Source: an uncultured Muribaculaceae bacterium
Lineage (GTDB): Bacteria > Bacteroidota > Bacteroidia > Bacteroidales > Muribaculaceae
DNA length: 32,816 bases
Assembly: GCA_902494515.1 (NCBI GenBank)
Contig: CABUTS010000027.1
Coordinates: 1-32,816 of the forward strand
Direction: 5' to 3'
In this document: positions 16,610 through 24,481 of the stretch, in pieces
How positions within the stretch are numbered: the first letter of the stretch is position 1
Layout of the letters: the number at the start of each line of letters is the position of its first letter
The notes under the pieces: generated by a model
The model's database searches: none
What the model was told of the DNA's origin: nothing
The model's input: the letters and a program-made list of their open reading frames with translations, nothing else
Made by a program: the position numbers and the translations under genes

Positions 16610-16626
16610 TCTGTTACCGAGGTCAC

Positions 16627-16653
16627 CGGCCGGAATCACCCCGGTTCCGGCCG
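16627..16653 (+). other. GC-rich hairpin after the CBM protein gene
   Basis: CGGCCGGAA (16627-16635) pairs with TTCCGGCCG (16645-16653) over a 9-nt loop, 18 bp after the stop codon. It is followed by CTGACTTTCC rather than a T run, so termination would be partial at best. It fits the pattern of hairpins between genes in this half of the locus. Confidence 0.45.
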
Positions 16654-16673
16654 CTGACTTTCCGGTAATGCTG

Positions 16674-16732
16674 CTGCAACTGAACCTTCTGCAACGGAAG
16701 TTCCTGCAACAGAAATCCCTGCAACTGAAATC
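16674..16732 (+). repeat. Four 15-bp tandem repeats ending at the CE1 start codon
   Basis: Four units beginning CTGCAAC start at 16674, 16689, 16704 and 16719, each 15 bp apart (the last is 14 bp), with a loose consensus CTGCAACNGAANTYC. The array abuts the ATG at 16733, so it forms the whole proximal leader of the esterase mRNA. The array contains no in-frame start for the esterase. It may be a slippage product or alter leader structure and translation. Confidence 0.75.
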
Positions 16733-17926
16733 ATGAAAAAACTGACGCTCACAATTCTGTCAACTTTTGTCGCCGTCGCATATCTCGCGCCGTCGGCCGC
16801 CGCGCTTTCGCCCGCCGGCGAATGGCCTGTACCCCCCGAAGGCACTCCGGCTTCCACCAACGTGCCGGGCCAGGTGTATCCCTGTGTGGACTCCGAATCG
16901 AAGGCCACATTCCGCCTTTTCGCCCCGCAGGCAAGCGATGTCAAGGTCGACATCTGCGGCCGCAAATACGACATGACCCGCGACGACAACGGACTCTGGA
17001 GCGTCACCACCGCCCCCCTCGTGGAGGGCTTCCACTACTACTTCCTGCTGGTCGACGGAGTGTCGGTCAATGACCCCGCGAGCGAGACCTTCTACGGCTG
17101 CGGACGCCAGGCCTCGGGCATCGAAATCCCCGAAAAACCGCAGGAGGCAGCCTACTACACCTTCAACAAGGATATTCCTCACGGCCAGGTGCGCGAATGT
17201 CACTACTGGTCGGACCTCGAGAAGCGTCAGCGCCGCTGCTTCGTCTATACCCCCGCCGAGTATGAGACTTCCCCCGGCAAGAGCTATCCGGTCCTTTACC
17301 TCCAGCACGGAATGGGTGAGGATGAGCGCGGATGGCATCAGCAGGGGATGATGGCGAACATCCTCGACAACCAGATTGCCGAGGGAAAATGCGTGCCGAT
17401 GATCGTAGTCATGGATAACGGCAACTGCAGCTACATCCACGGCGCCCGCCCGGGAGAATCCCGCGACGAGTTCGGCGCATCGTTCACCCCGATTATGCTC
17501 AACGAACTGATTCCGTTCGTCGACAGTAACTTCCGGACTCTGACCGACCGCGACCACCGTGCCATGGCGGGACTCTCGTGGGGCGGCCACGAGACCTTCC
17601 AGATCACTCTCCACAATCTCGACAAATTCTCGCACATCGGCTCCTTCAGCGGCGCGCTCTTCTTCTTCGCCGACGGTGTCGACAAGGCCTGCGACGGTGT
17701 GTTCAGGGATGCTAAAGCGTTCAACGACCGCGTCCATACCCTCTTCCTCGGCATGGGGAGCGAGGAGAATTTCGGCAGCGACAAAATCAGCGCCGCCCTC
17801 ACCGAAGCCGGAATCAACCATACCTACTACACCTCGCCCGGCACCCACCACGAGTGGCTCACCTGGCGCCGCTGTCTCAACCAGTTCCTCCCTCTCATTT
17901 TCAAACAGGACAACAATTCCAACTGA
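16733..17926 (+). CDS. Feruloyl / acetyl esterase, CBM48-like domain plus CE1
   Basis: A 397-residue secreted esterase expected to release ferulate or similar ester groups from arabinoxylan. A signal peptide (about 1-24) is followed by an early-set CBM48-like domain (about 48-125, with ATFRLFAPQASDVKV in part and VEGFHYYFLLVDG), then an alpha/beta-hydrolase CE1 domain (about 140-392). The nucleophile is Ser282 in AGLSWGG; the histidine is His372 or His373 in GTHHEWLTWR; the acid probably lies near SEEN at 343-346. CBM48-CE1 proteins such as P. bryantii Fae1A are known feruloyl esterases. The next gene starts 6 bp downstream, so they are co-transcribed. Confidence 0.9.
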   Translation: MKKLTLTILSTFVAVAYLAPSAAALSPAGEWPVPPEGTPASTNVPGQVYPCVDSESKATFRLFAPQASDVKVDICGRKYDMTRDDNGLWSVTTAPLVEGFHYYFLLVDGVSVNDPASETFYGCGRQASGIEIPEKPQEAAYYTFNKDIPHGQVRECHYWSDLEKRQRRCFVYTPAEYETSPGKSYPVLYLQHGMGEDERGWHQQGMMANILDNQIAEGKCVPMIVVMDNGNCSYIHGARPGESRDEFGASFTPIMLNELIPFVDSNFRTLTDRDHRAMAGLSWGGHETFQITLHNLDKFSHIGSFSGALFFFADGVDKACDGVFRDAKAFNDRVHTLFLGMGSEENFGSDKISAALTEAGINHTYYTSPGTHHEWLTWRRCLNQFLPLIFKQDNNSN

Positions 17927-17932
17927 TTATAT

Positions 17933-19306
17933 ATGAAAAAGATACTTGCTGCAATATCGGCGGTGACTCTCGCGGCAGCTGCTGCGACGGCGGTGAACCC
18001 CATCGTCCAGACCTGCTACACCACCGACCCCGCGCCGATGGTATGCGGCGACACCCTCTACGTCTACACCGGTCACGACGAGAACGGCGCAGACTTCTTC
18101 TGGATGCAGGAGTGGCGCGTCTACTCCACTACCGACATGGTCAACTGGACCGATCACGGCTCACCCCTCGCCATCGAGGATTTCTCGTGGGGCGACGACC
18201 GCGCCTGGGCGCCGCAGTGCATCGGGCGCAACGGCAAGTTCTACCTTTATGTGCCACTGCACTCCAAGCTGACCAACGCCATGGCTATAGGTGTGGCTGT
18301 CAGCGACTCTCCGACAGGCCCGTTCCGCGATGCCATCGGCAAACCGCTCGCCGACGGCAGTTGGGACTACATCGACCCGACGGTGTTCATCGATGACGAC
18401 GGTCAGGCTTACCTCTTCTGGGGCAATCCGAAGCTCTACTATGTGAAGCTGAACCCCGACATGGTCTCCTTCGACGGCGAAGTGCAGACCGTGGAGTTCA
18501 CCACCGAAGGTTTCGGCGCCCCCCGCGTGGTGCCCGACGAGGGTAACCGCAAGATTCCCTCGAGCTACACCGAAGGCCCCTGGTTCTACAAGCGCGGTGG
18601 AAAATATTACATGGTCTACGCCGCCAACGGCATCCCGGAGAGCATCGCCTACTCGATGAGCGACGGCCCGACAGGTCCCTGGACTTACAAGGGGGTAATC
18701 ATGCCGCAGAGCAACGAAACCAACTCCTTCACCAACCACTCCGGAATCGTGGAGTTCAAAGGGCAGCCCTACTTCTTCTACCACACCGGCAATCTCCCCG
18801 GCGGCGGAGGCTTCGCCCGCAGCATTGCCGTGGAGGAGTTCAAATATAACCCCGACGGCACTATCCCGACGATTCTTCCCACCCGCGAGGGGGTGAAACC
18901 GCTCGGTTACTTCTCCCCCTTAGGACGTCATGAGGCTGAGACAATGGCATGGTCGAAGGGTGTCACAACCCGTCAGGCCGACGACACCGGAGTCTATGTC
19001 TCCGATATCCACAACGGCGATTACCTGATGCTTAAGAATGTGAACTTCGGCAGCGGTCACCCCAAGACCTTCGGCGCTTCGGTGGCTTCGGGTCGCCGTG
19101 GCGGCCGGATTGAGGTCCGCACCGACAGTCTCACCGGTCCGGTGATTGCCGTGCTCGACGTTCCCGCCACCGGCGGATGGGAGAAGTGGCGCTACCTCGA
19201 GACCGCAGCCAAGGCCGAGGTCCCCGGTGTCCACGACATCTACTTCCTGTTCACCGGCCGCAAAGGTCCCGAACTCTTCAACTTCGATTACTGGACTTTC
19301 AAATAA
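17933..19306 (+). CDS. GH43 arabinoxylan arabinofuranohydrolase with C-terminal CBM6
   Basis: A 457-residue secreted enzyme likely to remove arabinofuranose side chains from xylan. Signal peptide about 1-20. The GH43 propeller (about 25-325) carries the three acids Asp32 (TTDPAPM), Asp148 (DYIDPTVF) and Glu214 (YTEGPWFY). Residues about 332-457 form a CBM6-like beta-sandwich (RHEAETMAW at the start, NGDYLMLKNVNF, and a closing FNFDYWTFK). This GH43-CBM6 layout is that of arabinoxylan arabinofuranohydrolases. It has neither a lipobox nor the C-terminal tail seen in its neighbours, so it is probably periplasmic or freely secreted. Its 3' end including the stop codon is duplicated just downstream. 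Confidence 0.92.
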   Translation: MKKILAAISAVTLAAAAATAVNPIVQTCYTTDPAPMVCGDTLYVYTGHDENGADFFWMQEWRVYSTTDMVNWTDHGSPLAIEDFSWGDDRAWAPQCIGRNGKFYLYVPLHSKLTNAMAIGVAVSDSPTGPFRDAIGKPLADGSWDYIDPTVFIDDDGQAYLFWGNPKLYYVKLNPDMVSFDGEVQTVEFTTEGFGAPRVVPDEGNRKIPSSYTEGPWFYKRGGKYYMVYAANGIPESIAYSMSDGPTGPWTYKGVIMPQSNETNSFTNHSGIVEFKGQPYFFYHTGNLPGGGGFARSIAVEEFKYNPDGTIPTILPTREGVKPLGYFSPLGRHEAETMAWSKGVTTRQADDTGVYVSDIHNGDYLMLKNVNFGSGHPKTFGASVASGRRGGRIEVRTDSLTGPVIAVLDVPATGGWEKWRYLETAAKAEVPGVHDIYFLFTGRKGPELFNFDYWTFK

Positions 19307-19335
19307 CCGACTTCCGTACAAATAACCGACTTCCG
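19300..19335 (+). repeat. 17-bp direct repeat spanning the GH43 stop codon
   Basis: CAAATAACCGACTTCCG occurs at 19300-19316 and again at 19319-19335. The first copy contains the TAA stop codon of the GH43-CBM6 gene; the second makes up most of the 40-bp spacer to the GH5 gene. This looks like a tandem duplication with a 19-bp period. Confidence 0.85.
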
Positions 19336-19346
19336 GAATTTTACCC

Positions 19347-21416
19347 ATGAAAAAGTCAAATTTATATATTATCGCAGTTTTTATCCTCGGACTGCTTGTC
19401 CCCCAGGCGGTGCAGGCATGGCCCGGGATGGATATGCCCGAGCTGCATGTCGACGGCCGGTATCTCAAGGATGCCGACGGCAACATAGTGAATCTCCACG
19501 GTTTCGGACAGACCTACAGCCCGTGGTTCAACGAGCAGAACTCCAAATGGGGCAACTACGACGTTGAAGCATGCCTGGCTTACAACAAGGAGAAAATCGA
19601 CCAGCTACTCAATGCAGGATGGAAGATGAACTGGCTGCGCCTCCACATGGACCCCTACTGGTCCAACACCCCCGGGGTGCAGACTACAGGTGAGAACGAT
19701 ATCTCGGCCTTTGACTTCAACCGTTTCCGCACATATCTCAATTCGGTGTTCATCCCTATGGCTGAGTATGCAATCTCCAAGGGGCTGTATGTAGTGATGC
19801 GCCCGCCGGGCGTGTGCCCCCACGAGATTGCAGTCGGCGATGACTACCACAAATATCTCAAGCGCGTATGGGGGTATGTATCTTCTCAGGCGCGTCTGAA
19901 AAACAATCCTCACATCATGTTCGAGCTGGCCAACGAGCCGGTCAACATCAAGGACACCGACGGGCAGTACCGCTCCAACACCGACGGCTGTAACCGGAAC
20001 CTCACTCAGTTCTTCCAGGAAATCGTGGACCTGATGCGCGGCAACGGTTGCAACAACATCCTCTGGATTCCGGGCACCGGCTATCAGTCGCAGTACGCCG
20101 GCTTCGCCAAATATCCCATCCAGGGTGAGAACATCGGCTACGCCGTGCATGTCTACCCCGGCTGGTACGGCAGTGACGCCATCGAGCCGAGCCATGAACT
20201 CGGCGGCAGCTATGGCGGCGGTTTTGAATCCTTCGCCGCCGGCTGGCGCAATCAGGTGGAACCCGCGGCAGCCATCGCCCCGATTCTCGTCACCGAGATG
20301 GACTGGGCGCCGTCGGTCTACAACGCTTCGTGGGGCAAAAGTATCACCGGCCGGATGCTCGGCGAAGGTTTCGGCGCGAACTTCAAATATCTCGCCGACC
20401 GGACCGGGAACGTCAGCTGGATGATTTTCACCGGTGCCGAGCACCTCGCTAAATTCAACGGACAGCCCGGTTCCGAGGGGAACTACACCCTTTACAACGA
20501 TCCCGACGCCTGCCTCTGGCCTGTGTATCACTGGTATAAGGAGTATGCCGGCGACGCGATGCCCGACCCCTACTATGTTTCGCTTGCCCTCTCGCCGCGC
20601 GGCGACGATTCCGCCACCGACCGCATCATGATGACCGGTTCGGCCACCACCCCCGCGGTCCTCGGTTTCTACAACGGCTACGAGAGCAACCTTGCCACAG
20701 ACCTGGACGTGACTGTCAGCAATTCGCAGATACTGAGTTGGGAGAACGGCAGCATCCATGCCCTCAGACCCGGTTCGGCAACCGCTACAGTGGAATACAC
20801 CTACGGCGGTCAGCAGCAGAGCGCGCAGGTGAACATCACCTCCACCCCCTTCCCCTTCCTCGAAGGTTACTTCAACCCCTCGATCTGGGAGACCGGCTCG
20901 TTCAATGCCGACACTCACACGATTACCACCGGGCAGTATGGCTTCGCCGGATGGAAATACACTTCGGGTCTCGATCTCTCGGACTATAACTACCTGATTG
21001 CCGAGCTCGAAGGGAACAACGACTGCAGCATCTCGTTCCGTGCTTTCGACCAGAACAACTACTGGACCGACCCCGTGCAGGTTGACTTCGGCAGCAGCAA
21101 ACGTGCCGTAATCGACCTGAACAACATGATCAGCTCGCAGGGGCGCCGGATGGACAAGTCGCATCTCTATATCGTCGGGTTCTGGACCACCGGCGGGAAG
21201 CAGTTCCGCATCAAGGATGTTTTCCCGGCCATGACAAGCGATGCCGCCGGAGTTGACAATGTCGCCGAGGACGTCGCTGACCCGAATGTCCCGGTCGACG
21301 TCTACGACATGAACGGCCGGCTGCTGCGCAGTTCCGTTCTCCCCTCGGAAGCCACCGAAGGTCTTGCCCCCGGCCTCTACATCGTCGGCGGCCGCAAAGT
21401 CGCAAAACTAAACTGA
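19347..21416 (+). CDS. Secreted GH5 endo-glycanase (probable xylanase) with Ig-like and unassigned C-terminal module
   Basis: A 689-residue multi-domain enzyme. Signal peptide about 1-24. The GH5 barrel (about 30-405) has acid/base Glu197 in FELANEPV and nucleophile Glu317 in LVTEMDW. A BIG2/Ig-like segment (about 408-500) follows, then a module at about 504-630 (FNPSIWETGSF, GQYGFAGWKYT, YIVGFWTTGG, FRIKDVF) that recurs in the next gene product. A C-terminal tail (about 648-689, VDVYDMNGRLL ... GLYIVGGRKV) resembles short T9SS-type sorting domains. The GH5 subfamily cannot be assigned by eye; GH5_21, with gut Bacteroidetes xylanases, is one candidate. Activity on xylan is inferred from the locus; a glucanase or mannanase is less likely. 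Confidence 0.88.
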   Translation: MKKSNLYIIAVFILGLLVPQAVQAWPGMDMPELHVDGRYLKDADGNIVNLHGFGQTYSPWFNEQNSKWGNYDVEACLAYNKEKIDQLLNAGWKMNWLRLHMDPYWSNTPGVQTTGENDISAFDFNRFRTYLNSVFIPMAEYAISKGLYVVMRPPGVCPHEIAVGDDYHKYLKRVWGYVSSQARLKNNPHIMFELANEPVNIKDTDGQYRSNTDGCNRNLTQFFQEIVDLMRGNGCNNILWIPGTGYQSQYAGFAKYPIQGENIGYAVHVYPGWYGSDAIEPSHELGGSYGGGFESFAAGWRNQVEPAAAIAPILVTEMDWAPSVYNASWGKSITGRMLGEGFGANFKYLADRTGNVSWMIFTGAEHLAKFNGQPGSEGNYTLYNDPDACLWPVYHWYKEYAGDAMPDPYYVSLALSPRGDDSATDRIMMTGSATTPAVLGFYNGYESNLATDLDVTVSNSQILSWENGSIHALRPGSATATVEYTYGGQQQSAQVNITSTPFPFLEGYFNPSIWETGSFNADTHTITTGQYGFAGWKYTSGLDLSDYNYLIAELEGNNDCSISFRAFDQNNYWTDPVQVDFGSSKRAVIDLNNMISSQGRRMDKSHLYIVGFWTTGGKQFRIKDVFPAMTSDAAGVDNVAEDVADPNVPVDVYDMNGRLLRSSVLPSEATEGLAPGLYIVGGRKVAKLN

Positions 21417-21495
21417 TTCCGTTATATCAGCTGAACCGGCTATGACAGCCGAGATTCAGACTTGAGCTGAAACAACTCCCAAATTCGATTCAATC

Positions 21496-22956
21496 ATGAA
21501 ATTCTCCCGCATAATACTGGCTGCCGCCGCTGCCCTGGGATTCCTCCAGGCTGCGGCTGAACCCGACCCCACTTTCCATATCTACCTCTGTTTCGGCCAG
21601 TCGAACATGGAGGGCAACGCCGCCGTCGAACCGATTGACCGTCAGAATGTTCCGGAACGCTTCCTGCTCCTCCCGGCAGTCGACTTCCAGTCGCCGGTTC
21701 GCACGAAAGGGGAGTGGTGCACTGCTGTTCCCCCGCTGGTACGTCAGTCGACCGGTCTGACCCCGATGGACTGGTTCGGCCGCACGATGGTTGCCAATCT
21801 CCCTGAAAATATCCGTGTCGGCGTCGTCCCCGTGGCCATCGGAGGTGCCAACATCAAGCATTTCTTCAAGGATTTCGACCCCGCGAGTATCGCAGGTGAG
21901 GCCGAATGGTACAAGAACTTCATGGCCGCTTACGACAACCACCCCTACCAGCGCCTGCTTGAATGTGCCCGGATCGCCAAGGAACAGGGCGTTATCAAGG
22001 GCATACTGCTCCACCAGGGGGAAACCAACAACGGCGACCCCGCCTGGCCGCAGTATGTGAAGAAGATTTATGAGGACCTGCTCGCCGACCTCGGCCTGAA
22101 CGCCGCGGAGGTGCCCCTGCTTGCCGGTGAGGTCGTCACCACTGAACAGGGGGGTGTCTGCGGCGGCATGAACGCCATCATCAACCAGCTCCCGCAGACA
22201 ATCCCGACCGCTCATGTGATTTCGGCCGCCAATCTCCCGCAGAAGGGCGACGGCCTCCACTTCACGGCCCACGGCTACCGCGTGCTCGGCTGCCGCTACG
22301 CCACCGCTATGCTCGCCACCATGGGTATCAATGACCCCGTGGTGGATTACAGCGAGGAAATCCCCTTTGTTCCGACCCCCAACCCCTCCGAGGGGGATTT
22401 CGTCTTTGACTTCGCCACCTTCAACCCCTCGATATGGGAGACCGGCACCTTCGACCCTGAGACCCATGCTTTCACAGCCGGGCAGTATGGTTTCGGCGGC
22501 TGGGAATACACTCAGCCGATCGACCTTTCGGGCTACCGCTATCTTGTGGCGGAACTCGAGGATGACGGCAACAACGGCATTGAATTCCGCGTGTTCGACA
22601 CCCCCAGCTACTGGGAGAAATCCTACGAAGGGAAGTTCAACGGCGGCAAGCTGATCGTAGCTGAAATCAACGGCATGATGAAGAACCTCGACAGCGGCAT
22701 CGTACCTCTTGACAACACCAAAATCTACCGCGTGGGCTTCTGGGCCTACGGCGGTCAGCCAATCCGCATCAAACACGTATTCGCCACTAATAACGACCCT
22801 TTCGCTGAGGGGGGCATTGAAGGTGTCAGGGACTCCGCGACAGCCTCCGATTCCCCCGTCTACAGCATCACCGGCAGCCGGGTAGCCTGCTCCCTGTCAG
22901 ATGACCTTGCTCCGGGCATTTATATCGTCAACGGCCGCAAAGTCGTGCTTTACTGA
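21496..22956 (+). CDS. CE6/SGNH acetyl-xylan esterase with the same C-terminal module
   Basis: A 486-residue secreted esterase predicted to remove acetyl groups from xylan. Signal peptide about 1-21. The SGNH/SASA-type fold (about 25-278) has the nucleophile Ser36 in CFGQSNMEG, the oxyanion-type segment LHQGETNNGD (172-181) and the Asp252/His255 pair in GDGLHFTAHGYR. Residues about 304-430 repeat the module of the upstream GH5 enzyme (FNPSIWETGTF, GQYGFGGWEYT, YRVGFWAYGG, IRIKHVF). The C-terminal tail (about 454-485) has VYSITGSRV and LAPGIYIVNGRK. The CE6-like domain is clear; sialate O-acetylesterase annotation would be the usual automatic label. It lies 79 bp after the GH5 gene, with only a weak 5-bp hairpin between. 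Confidence 0.9.
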   Translation: MKFSRIILAAAAALGFLQAAAEPDPTFHIYLCFGQSNMEGNAAVEPIDRQNVPERFLLLPAVDFQSPVRTKGEWCTAVPPLVRQSTGLTPMDWFGRTMVANLPENIRVGVVPVAIGGANIKHFFKDFDPASIAGEAEWYKNFMAAYDNHPYQRLLECARIAKEQGVIKGILLHQGETNNGDPAWPQYVKKIYEDLLADLGLNAAEVPLLAGEVVTTEQGGVCGGMNAIINQLPQTIPTAHVISAANLPQKGDGLHFTAHGYRVLGCRYATAMLATMGINDPVVDYSEEIPFVPTPNPSEGDFVFDFATFNPSIWETGTFDPETHAFTAGQYGFGGWEYTQPIDLSGYRYLVAELEDDGNNGIEFRVFDTPSYWEKSYEGKFNGGKLIVAEINGMMKNLDSGIVPLDNTKIYRVGFWAYGGQPIRIKHVFATNNDPFAEGGIEGVRDSATASDSPVYSITGSRVACSLSDDLAPGIYIVNGRKVVLY

Positions 22957-22999
22957 CAGTCGCATATCGTCAACGGCCGTAAAATCGTGCTTTACTGAC
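22922..22999 (+). repeat. Tandem duplication of the CE6 gene 3' end (42-bp period)
   Basis: The 36 bases at 22922-22957, which encode the last residues IVNGRKVVLY and the stop codon, are repeated at 22964-22999 with two substitutions. The second copy would read IVNGRKIVLY and stop, in the same frame (42 bp = 14 codons), but lies after the stop codon and is not translated unless read through. It fills the spacer before the transporter gene. Confidence 0.88.
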
Positions 23000-23037
23000 G
23001 GCTGCCTCGCCGCCCGCAAACTATTTAACCTTATATC

Positions 23038-24450
23038 ATGCAGAATTCCACAAAAAATCAGAGTGCAAACGGCTTTTACAAGCTGTCTATGCTCCAGTGT
23101 ATCGGATTCGGCTCAGGCGACCTGGCCCAGAATCTGATTTATCAGACTGTGAGCATGTATCTCCTGTTTTTCTACACCAACGTCTATGGCCTCGATCCGG
23201 CTGTTGCGGCAATCATGTTCTTGATTGTCAGAATTGTAGATGTTATCTGGGACCCCATCGTCGGCGCGTTTGTCGACAAACACAACCCTAAGATGGGCAA
23301 GTACCGCTCATACCTGATTCTCGGCGGTATTCCCCTGACCGGCTTCGCGATTCTCTGTTTCTGGAACGGCTTCTCCGGCTCGTTGCTCTACGCTTACATC
23401 ACCTATGTGGGCCTTTCGATGTGCTACACCCTGGTGAATGTGCCCTACGGCGCCCTGAACGCCTCGCTGACCCGCGACACCGCCGAAATCACCAAGCTCA
23501 CCTCGGTGCGCATGTTCATGGCTAATGTCGGCGGTCTGGCCGTAGGCATGGGTATACCTATTGTGCTGAAACTTTTCGACCCCTCGGAATCCACCGACAT
23601 GTCGATGAGCGACAGCGCCTGGTTCGCCACCATGACCATCTACGGCCTTATCGGCCTGGCACTGCTCGTGTTCTGCTATACCCAGAGCCGTGAGCGCGTG
23701 GTGATGGACAGCAAGGAGACCGAGAACGTTAAGGTTTCGGACCTCTGGATGGAATTCGGCCACAACCGCCCGCTGCGAATCATTGCATTCTTCTTCATCA
23801 CGGCCTTCGGTCTGATGGCGATCAGCAACTCGGCCGGCGCATACTATATGAACTACAACCTCCACGGCACCGCCGGCGAGCTCTCGGTCTTCATGGGTCT
23901 CGGTTCAATCCCCGCCTTCATCTTCATGCCGCTGATTCCGGCAATCAAGAAGATGGTCGGCAAGAAGGGGATGTTTTACATCTTCCTGGCCACGGCAATC
24001 GTAGGTATGGCGCTGCTCTACGCCATCTCGATGATCGACGCGCTGAAGGATCAGATGTGGATGGTGTATGTGGCCCAGTTCATCAAGTCAACCGGTGTGA
24101 TTGTCGCAACCGGCTATATGTGGGCGCTCGTTCCGGAGGTGATTTCCTACGGCGAATATACCCATGGACGCCGTATCTCGGGTATCGTCAACGCTCTGAC
24201 CGGTATCTTCTACAAGGCGGGCATGGCTCTTGGCGGAGTGGTTCCCGGACTGGTGCTGGCGTTTGTCGGCTTCAACAAGGATGCCGCCAGCCAGACACCC
24301 TTCGCCGAGCAGGGTATCCTCTGGCTCGTGGCTGTGATTCCCGCCGTGCTGCTTCTGCTGGCGATGTTCATCATCTCGAAGTATGAGCTCGACGACGATG
24401 TCATCGACAACATCAACCGCGAAATCGAAAACCGTCACAACGCAAAATAA
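23038..24450 (+). CDS. GPH-family cation:sugar symporter (xylo-oligosaccharide / xyloside importer)
   Basis: A 470-residue inner-membrane protein with about 12 hydrophobic segments, of the glycoside-pentoside-hexuronide (MelB/XynB/XylP) type within the major facilitator superfamily. The diagnostic cytoplasmic motif lies at about 66-92: RIVDVIWDPIVGAFVD followed by a basic MGKYRSY. No signal peptide, as expected. It probably imports xylobiose or short decorated oligosaccharides with Na+ or H+. It precedes GH10, GH43 and GH67 genes, the same neighbourhood as XynD in the P. bryantii xylan cluster. The next gene starts 31 bp downstream. Substrate is inferred. Confidence 0.9.
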   Translation: MQNSTKNQSANGFYKLSMLQCIGFGSGDLAQNLIYQTVSMYLLFFYTNVYGLDPAVAAIMFLIVRIVDVIWDPIVGAFVDKHNPKMGKYRSYLILGGIPLTGFAILCFWNGFSGSLLYAYITYVGLSMCYTLVNVPYGALNASLTRDTAEITKLTSVRMFMANVGGLAVGMGIPIVLKLFDPSESTDMSMSDSAWFATMTIYGLIGLALLVFCYTQSRERVVMDSKETENVKVSDLWMEFGHNRPLRIIAFFFITAFGLMAISNSAGAYYMNYNLHGTAGELSVFMGLGSIPAFIFMPLIPAIKKMVGKKGMFYIFLATAIVGMALLYAISMIDALKDQMWMVYVAQFIKSTGVIVATGYMWALVPEVISYGEYTHGRRISGIVNALTGIFYKAGMALGGVVPGLVLAFVGFNKDAASQTPFAEQGILWLVAVIPAVLLLLAMFIISKYELDDDVIDNINREIENRHNAK

Positions 24451-24481
24451 TTTCTCATCAACCAATACGTTATAATTATAA

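Noticed and set aside
21437..21451. CGGCT/AGCCG hairpin between GH5 and CE6 genes as a terminator
   Set aside because: The stem is only 5 bp and no T run follows.
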